This document shows positions 60,394 through 64,000 of a DNA stretch of 64,000 bases, one piece after another. The stretch comes from Methanothrix soehngenii GP6 (lineage in GTDB: Archaea > Halobacteriota > Methanosarcinia > Methanotrichales > Methanotrichaceae): the NCBI RefSeq assembly GCF_000204415.1, contig NC_015416.1, positions 372,001-436,000 of the forward strand. Reading direction: 5' to 3'. A program made the position numbers and the translations under genes. Under the pieces are notes generated by a model that was not told where the DNA came from, ran no database searches, and was given only the letters and a program-made list of their open reading frames with translations. Within the stretch, counting starts at the first letter, position 1; each line of letters starts with the position of its first letter.

Positions 60394-61633
60394 TTAATAT
60401 GGCTCTAGATGATTCGATCAGGGAGATGTTTGCCATGATTGAGCTGGAGATCAGAAGGCTCAGGCATGACCGCACCGAGATCTACACCCGGGCAGTGCAG
60501 CCCATACTGTGGCTGGGCGTCTTCGGAACGATCATGGGCCGGGTCAATGCCATACCCACCGGCGGGCTGCCCTATATCGATTACATCACGCCAGGTGTGC
60601 TGCTCCAGTCCACCATATTCGTCTCTGTATTCTATGGCCTGACCATCGTCTGGGAGAGGGAGACTGGAATTTTAAAGAGGCTTCTTGTGGCTCCCACCTC
60701 CATTTATGCCACGGTCGTCGGCCGATCGGCCGCCTCCGGGGTGCGAGCGGTAGTCCAGGCTTTGATAATATTCCCCGTGGCCATGCTGCTGGGGGGTGAA
60801 CTCCTCCCACGGCCTAAAGGCCGGGGCTTCCCTGCTGCTTCTTCGCTTTTACGCCGTCATAGCCCTCTGGCATCGGGGCGCGTTTCGCGGGAATTTTCGG
60901 TTTCCGTTTCATTGGCCCAAACTTACATCAGATTCGCGATGCAGAGGTTCAGATCTCATCGGACAGGTTCGGGGTGTTCCCTCCCTACTCTGTGGAATCG
61001 TCTGGCGAATCCAAAATCTCCCCGAGGGAGAAGTGATCGATCATCCAAGTAGCACTTGAAGCCTGCATGGAATCATGTCTTGGTTAAGTGGAGGGAACGA
61101 TGAGATATATAGTTGTTCTGCGCGGGACAAAAGTAATTGGGGCAAAGGACTCCGCTTTCATCCTGTTGCGACTTCGTCGCAACTCCCCAGGACTCGCAGT
61201 CCGGGAGATCCACCCTGAAGGATGGGGACTTCCCGCTTCGTCCTTCGCAATCCCACGAGTTAAATTCATAGCCAATCCATTTTACATAGCAGCAGCATTT
61301 CTGATCCTATTTCTGGTCTCGGGAGGATTTGCTGCCATCTCCATCCTGGTTGCCTCCATCATGAAGACCAGGGAGAGGTTCATGGGGCTGGGCCAGGCCC
61401 TGATCATGCCTCTTTTCTTTGCCAGCAATGCCCTCTACCCCATAGATATGATGCCCTCTGCTCTGCAGCTGTTCGCCGTGCTTAATCCCCTCACCTATGC
61501 AGTGGATGCGATAAGGGGCCTGATGATCAGCGGGGAGCTGGGCAACATTCTGGTAGATGTGCTGGCCATACTGGTCTTCGATATGGTGGTCTTCGCCCTT
61601 GCATCGTTGAGCTTCAGGAAGATTCTAGAATGA
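60390..61633 (+). pseudogene. ABC-2 exporter permease (DrrB type), split by an insertion
   Basis: The first part (to ~60793) reads MALDDSIREMF..., IYTRAVQPILWLGVFGTIMG, ETGILKRLLVAPTSIYATVV and ends VAMLLGG. The second part resumes at ~61261 with VKFIANPFYIAAAFLILFLV and GLGQALIMPLFFASNALYPIDMMP to the stop at 61633. The two halves join smoothly as one six-helix ABC-2 permease. They lie in different frames, separated by a ~465-bp insert, so the gene is broken unless the insert is removed. Residues read through the insert are unrelated to the family. Confidence 0.9.
60796..61259 (-). mobile_element. Non-autonomous IS200/IS605-like element inserted in the permease gene
   Basis: Length ~465 bp. 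Left end: ACTCCTCCCACGGCCTAAAG with a perfect hairpin CGGCCT-AA-AGGCCG (60810-60823), a pattern I associate with tnpB-side ends of IS200/IS605 elements. Right portion: perfect hairpins GTTGCGA-CTTCG-TCGCAAC (61165-61183) and GGACT-CGC-AGTCC (61190-61202), then CTTCGTCCTTCGCAATCCCACGAG. No transposase or TnpB frame survives. No direct target duplication is seen, as expected of the family. If so, its tnpB direction is the minus strand. Family call is by resemblance only. Confidence 0.65.
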
Positions 61634-61677
61634 GGGATGACAGAGTAGGAGGTGATAGAGTGAGAGGGGTGAGCTCA

Positions 61678-62661
61678 ATGATCGATAATAAAATTGAACC
61701 TAAAAATATCCTGATATACGGAGCAGGAGCGATAGGCTCCCTCATGGGTTATCTGCTCTCCGATGCGCATTCTTCAGATGGTGGCGGGGTGGAGAATATG
61801 GCTCTGCTGGGAAGAATGGGGCATATGGAGAGGATCAGCTCCGAGGGCCTGGAGGTGGAGGCTCCCGATGGCAAGACGCTGGTCTATTTCGGTCACCTGT
61901 TCACCGACCTTGAAGAGCTTGGCAGATCGGACTTTCATCCGGATTTGGTGGTGATATGCGTCAAGACCTATTCGCTGGAGAAGCTCTGCCAGGAGCTCGT
62001 CCAATCGGGCCTCCTCGATGGTAAGCTGAAAAACGCCCTTTTCCTCCTGCTGATGAACGGCATGGGAAACAGGGAGCTTTTCGAGTCTCAGGTCCCCCAA
62101 GCATCTGGAAGGATTATTGAGGGGATCACATCCAATGGGGTCAAGCTCGCCAGGGAGGGCAAAATTGAGCTGAAGGGCAAAGGTACGACGGTTATCGAAA
62201 AGAATCTCCCTCTGGAGTTGGAGCGGTTCATGAAAGCCCGGTTCGAAGACCGGGAATTTCAAATCGAGTTCTCAGGAGATTTCACGAGGCAGCAATGGAA
62301 TAAGCTCTTTATCAACTCAGTGATAAACCCCATCGCTGCCCTGGCCCGGCAAAAAAACGGCATCATCTTATCCGAGGTGCTGGGCGGCACAGTGGAGCGA
62401 GTGGTCAGAGAAGGGGTGGCAGTGGCCCAAGAGTTGGGAATGGACTTCGATCCCGATGCTGTCCTCGAGCTGGTCCTTTCCGTGGCCGAGAAGACGGGGG
62501 AGAACAGCTGCAGCATGCTCCAGGATGTCCTGAAAAACAAGACCACGGAGATCGATTCCATAAACGGCTATATCGTCCGCCTGGCCGAGGAGCATTCTAT
62601 CGCAGTTCCCGTGAACGGGGCATTATACAGCCTGATTAAAGCAACTGCCAGGGGCTCGTAA
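61678..62661 (+). CDS. panE: Ketopantoate reductase (2-dehydropantoate 2-reductase)
   Basis: 327 residues from ATG 61678, preceded by GAGGGGTGAG; an ATG at 61630 overlapping the permease stop is an alternative. NILIYGAGAIGSLMGYLLSD is the NADP-binding GxGxxG, LVVICVKTYSLEKL and ARNG-like LLLMNGMGNRELFES the conserved core, and WNKLFINSVINPIAALARQKNG the C-terminal catalytic Lys/Asn region. It makes pantoate for coenzyme A; some relatives act on other substrates. Confidence 0.88.
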   Translation: MIDNKIEPKNILIYGAGAIGSLMGYLLSDAHSSDGGGVENMALLGRMGHMERISSEGLEVEAPDGKTLVYFGHLFTDLEELGRSDFHPDLVVICVKTYSLEKLCQELVQSGLLDGKLKNALFLLLMNGMGNRELFESQVPQASGRIIEGITSNGVKLAREGKIELKGKGTTVIEKNLPLELERFMKARFEDREFQIEFSGDFTRQQWNKLFINSVINPIAALARQKNGIILSEVLGGTVERVVREGVAVAQELGMDFDPDAVLELVLSVAEKTGENSCSMLQDVLKNKTTEIDSINGYIVRLAEEHSIAVPVNGALYSLIKATARGS

Positions 62662-62717
62662 GATTTGAATCTAGATATGGGAAATCCATAACCCTTCCTC
62701 AGGCAGGAGAGATCCTC

Positions 62718-63623
62718 GTGGACTGGTTTGCATTCTCTATTGCTGGAGCCGCCTGCCTGGCGGTCACGGGGATCATAGACAAGTTCTACCTGGGAAGGTA
62801 TGTCCGCAATACCCTGGCATATCTATTCGTCCTGGTGGTGATTCAGCAGGTATTCCTCCTGCCCGTCTTTGCCTATGCCGGCCTGGAGTTCGTCTATCCT
62901 CAGAGCCTCTATGCCCTGTCCATCGGGGTGGTGCAGGTGATCCTCTGGGCGGCGTACCTGCGCGCCCTCAAGGTGGAGGAGACGAGCAGGATTGCCGGCC
63001 AGGTCTACGTATTTCCGGTATTCGTCTTCCTGGGGGAGTTCTTCCTTTTAGGCGAGACCCTCCAGCCCTCTGACTATGCGGGCGGTGCCCTGCTGGTCTT
63101 GGCCGCTCTGCTCATCTCCTACCGCCCGGCCTCCCATCCTGGAAGAATCGCCGGAGGAGGCAGGATCTCACCTGCTCTGAAGTACATGGCAGTCTTCTGG
63201 GTCTTCACTGCCGCATACTCTTTGGCCTCCAAGTACCTGCTCGACTACATGACCGAGTGGCATCTGATCGTCTGGTCGTCGCTCGGCAGCCTGGTAGCAG
63301 TCTTAGCCTTCCTGGCCAGAGGAGAGGTTCGAAGCGAGGTGGGGGGCTATTTCCGATCCGGTCCGAGGCTGATCTCGATTCTTTTCTTGAATGAGCTGTT
63401 CGACTTCCTGGGGAGGGGATCGCTCATATTTGCCTATGCCCTGGGGTCAGTGGCCCTGGTATCGAGCGTCTCCGCTCTGCAGCCCTTTATCACCCTGATC
63501 TATGTGCTGATTCTGGGCTTCTTCTTGCCCGGGATGCTGGTTGAGGACTCAGACGGCAGGACGATTGCGCTGAAGATCGGGGCGACGGTACTGATCGTTG
63601 CCGGGGTGTACCTGGTGTCTTGA
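62718..63623 (+). CDS. DMT-superfamily (EamA-like) transporter
   Basis: 301 residues with ten predicted helices in two five-helix halves. GAACLAVTGIIDKFYLGRYV opens the first; SRIAGQVYVFPVFVFLGEFFLLGE is the typical EamA end-of-repeat, and LVSSVSALQPFITLIYVLILGF the equivalent in the second half. It would export or import a small metabolite. Start GTG 62718 with AGGAGAGATC upstream. Substrate unknown. Confidence 0.8.
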   Translation: MDWFAFSIAGAACLAVTGIIDKFYLGRYVRNTLAYLFVLVVIQQVFLLPVFAYAGLEFVYPQSLYALSIGVVQVILWAAYLRALKVEETSRIAGQVYVFPVFVFLGEFFLLGETLQPSDYAGGALLVLAALLISYRPASHPGRIAGGGRISPALKYMAVFWVFTAAYSLASKYLLDYMTEWHLIVWSSLGSLVAVLAFLARGEVRSEVGGYFRSGPRLISILFLNELFDFLGRGSLIFAYALGSVALVSSVSALQPFITLIYVLILGFFLPGMLVEDSDGRTIALKIGATVLIVAGVYLVS

Positions 63624-63763
63624 CTGGCATGGGCTCGTGGTATTGAATGAGGAGGAACTCAGGCTTAGTCAGCCGTTCCGAAAAATCACAAGTACTTTTT
63701 GCAGCAGGAGCCAGAAGATTACACCCGAATCCTTTCATACCGGTGAGGACATAAGGATTGAAA

Positions 63764-63991
63764 ATGAAGCTCAAGATCACTCTCGCCGGTCCAAAGGTGC
63801 ATGATGTCGGCTACCGAGTGTTCTTGCTCAAGAACGCAATGAACACCGCCCTGCCAGGGCTTTCTACCTACAACTGGGAAGCAGACGGCAGGCAACAGGT
63901 AATTGCCCTGGTAGAAGGGGATGAGGTTCGAATCAAAGCATTCCTCAAAAAGATTGAGATGGATAGGCTAGAGCTTGCTCAAGTCACATAA
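63764..63991 (+). CDS. Acylphosphatase-like protein, short paralogue of the 25071 gene
   Basis: 75 residues from ATG 63764 (AAGGA upstream); MKLKITLAGPKVHDVGYRVF aligns directly with the N-terminus at 25071, and the first 40 bases are nearly the same. It stops at 63989-63991, at the point where the longer protein continues into its second half. Either a short form or a nonsense-truncated copy whose remains lie beyond the window. VGYR replaces the catalytic VGFR-type segment conservatively. Confidence 0.65.
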   Translation: MKLKITLAGPKVHDVGYRVFLLKNAMNTALPGLSTYNWEADGRQQVIALVEGDEVRIKAFLKKIEMDRLELAQVT

Positions 63992-64000
63992 ACACAGGCT

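Noticed and set aside
61088-61260. N-terminal extension of the permease's second half as a genuine gene start
   Set aside because: The sequence is the translation of the inserted element's hairpins (for example LLRLRRNSPG), not a permease N-terminus.

Overview
The window is archaeal chromosome, most probably from an aceticlastic methanogen of the Methanothrix (Methanosaeta) type. Supporting genes are an archaeosortase, archaeal SecD/SecF, CTP-dependent riboflavin kinase (DUF120), archaeal dihydroneopterin aldolase (MptD), a split GMP synthase, DUF39 homocysteine synthesis, a hexulose-phosphate synthase/RraA fusion and a CooC-type nickel ATPase. Promoters look archaeal (TATA boxes) and many genes overlap as ATGA. 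No mcr or 16S gene is present, so the genus is inference.

Layout. 1-5.4 kb: glycosyltransferase tail, flippase-like membrane protein, secDF and HPS-RraA. 5.4-9.8 kb: dapF, recJ flanked by two small secreted proteins, and a phosphatase-superfamily protein with an apparently permuted order. 9.8-11.1 kb: a stretch without a recognisable gene but with a promoter-like site and repeated TTGTGAAA-type motifs. 11.1-19.4 kb: winged-helix protein, long TPR protein, then a leftward run aclB-aclA-aconitase family-PHP-ribK, so ATP-citrate lyase sits with an aconitase-family enzyme. 19.4-28.3 kb: Cys-rich methyltransferase-like protein, tRNA-Pro, a second flippase, a small basic protein coupled to thiI, a 290-bp dispersed repeat, a KGG protein, a LigD-type phosphoesterase, a dipeptide-permease remnant, a repeat-bearing acylphosphatase-like protein, a DUF39-ferredoxin protein and guaA subunit B. 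28.3-30.7 kb: mptD-pssA-asd-artA, a compact archaeosortase/archaetidylethanolamine operon. 30.8-46.2 kb: large subtilase, radical SAM protein, HD hydrolase, tandem FtsX-like permeases, UPF0489, DUF1646, AhpD-like protein, uvrA.

46.2-59.4 kb looks like a metal-homeostasis region. A five-gene FecCD-type ABC operon carries a methyltransferase and a slipin. A leftward run follows: a truncated metal-binding protein, a cupin, a family-5 solute-binding protein, cooC and a flavin reductase. A P1B ATPase and a secreted FmdE-family protein complete it. Several intergenic palindromes share a TTAC...GTAA design; two have 14-nt spacers and resemble NikR operators. 59.4-64 kb: a DrrAB-type exporter whose permease gene is split by a roughly 465-bp hairpin-rich insert resembling a non-autonomous IS200/IS605 element, then panE, a DMT transporter and a second, short acylphosphatase-like gene.

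The observations I rate highest are the linked metal-responsive palindromes with their unusual transporter operon, the ATP-citrate lyase cluster, the inserted element in drrB, and the MptD gene that has no conventional start codon.
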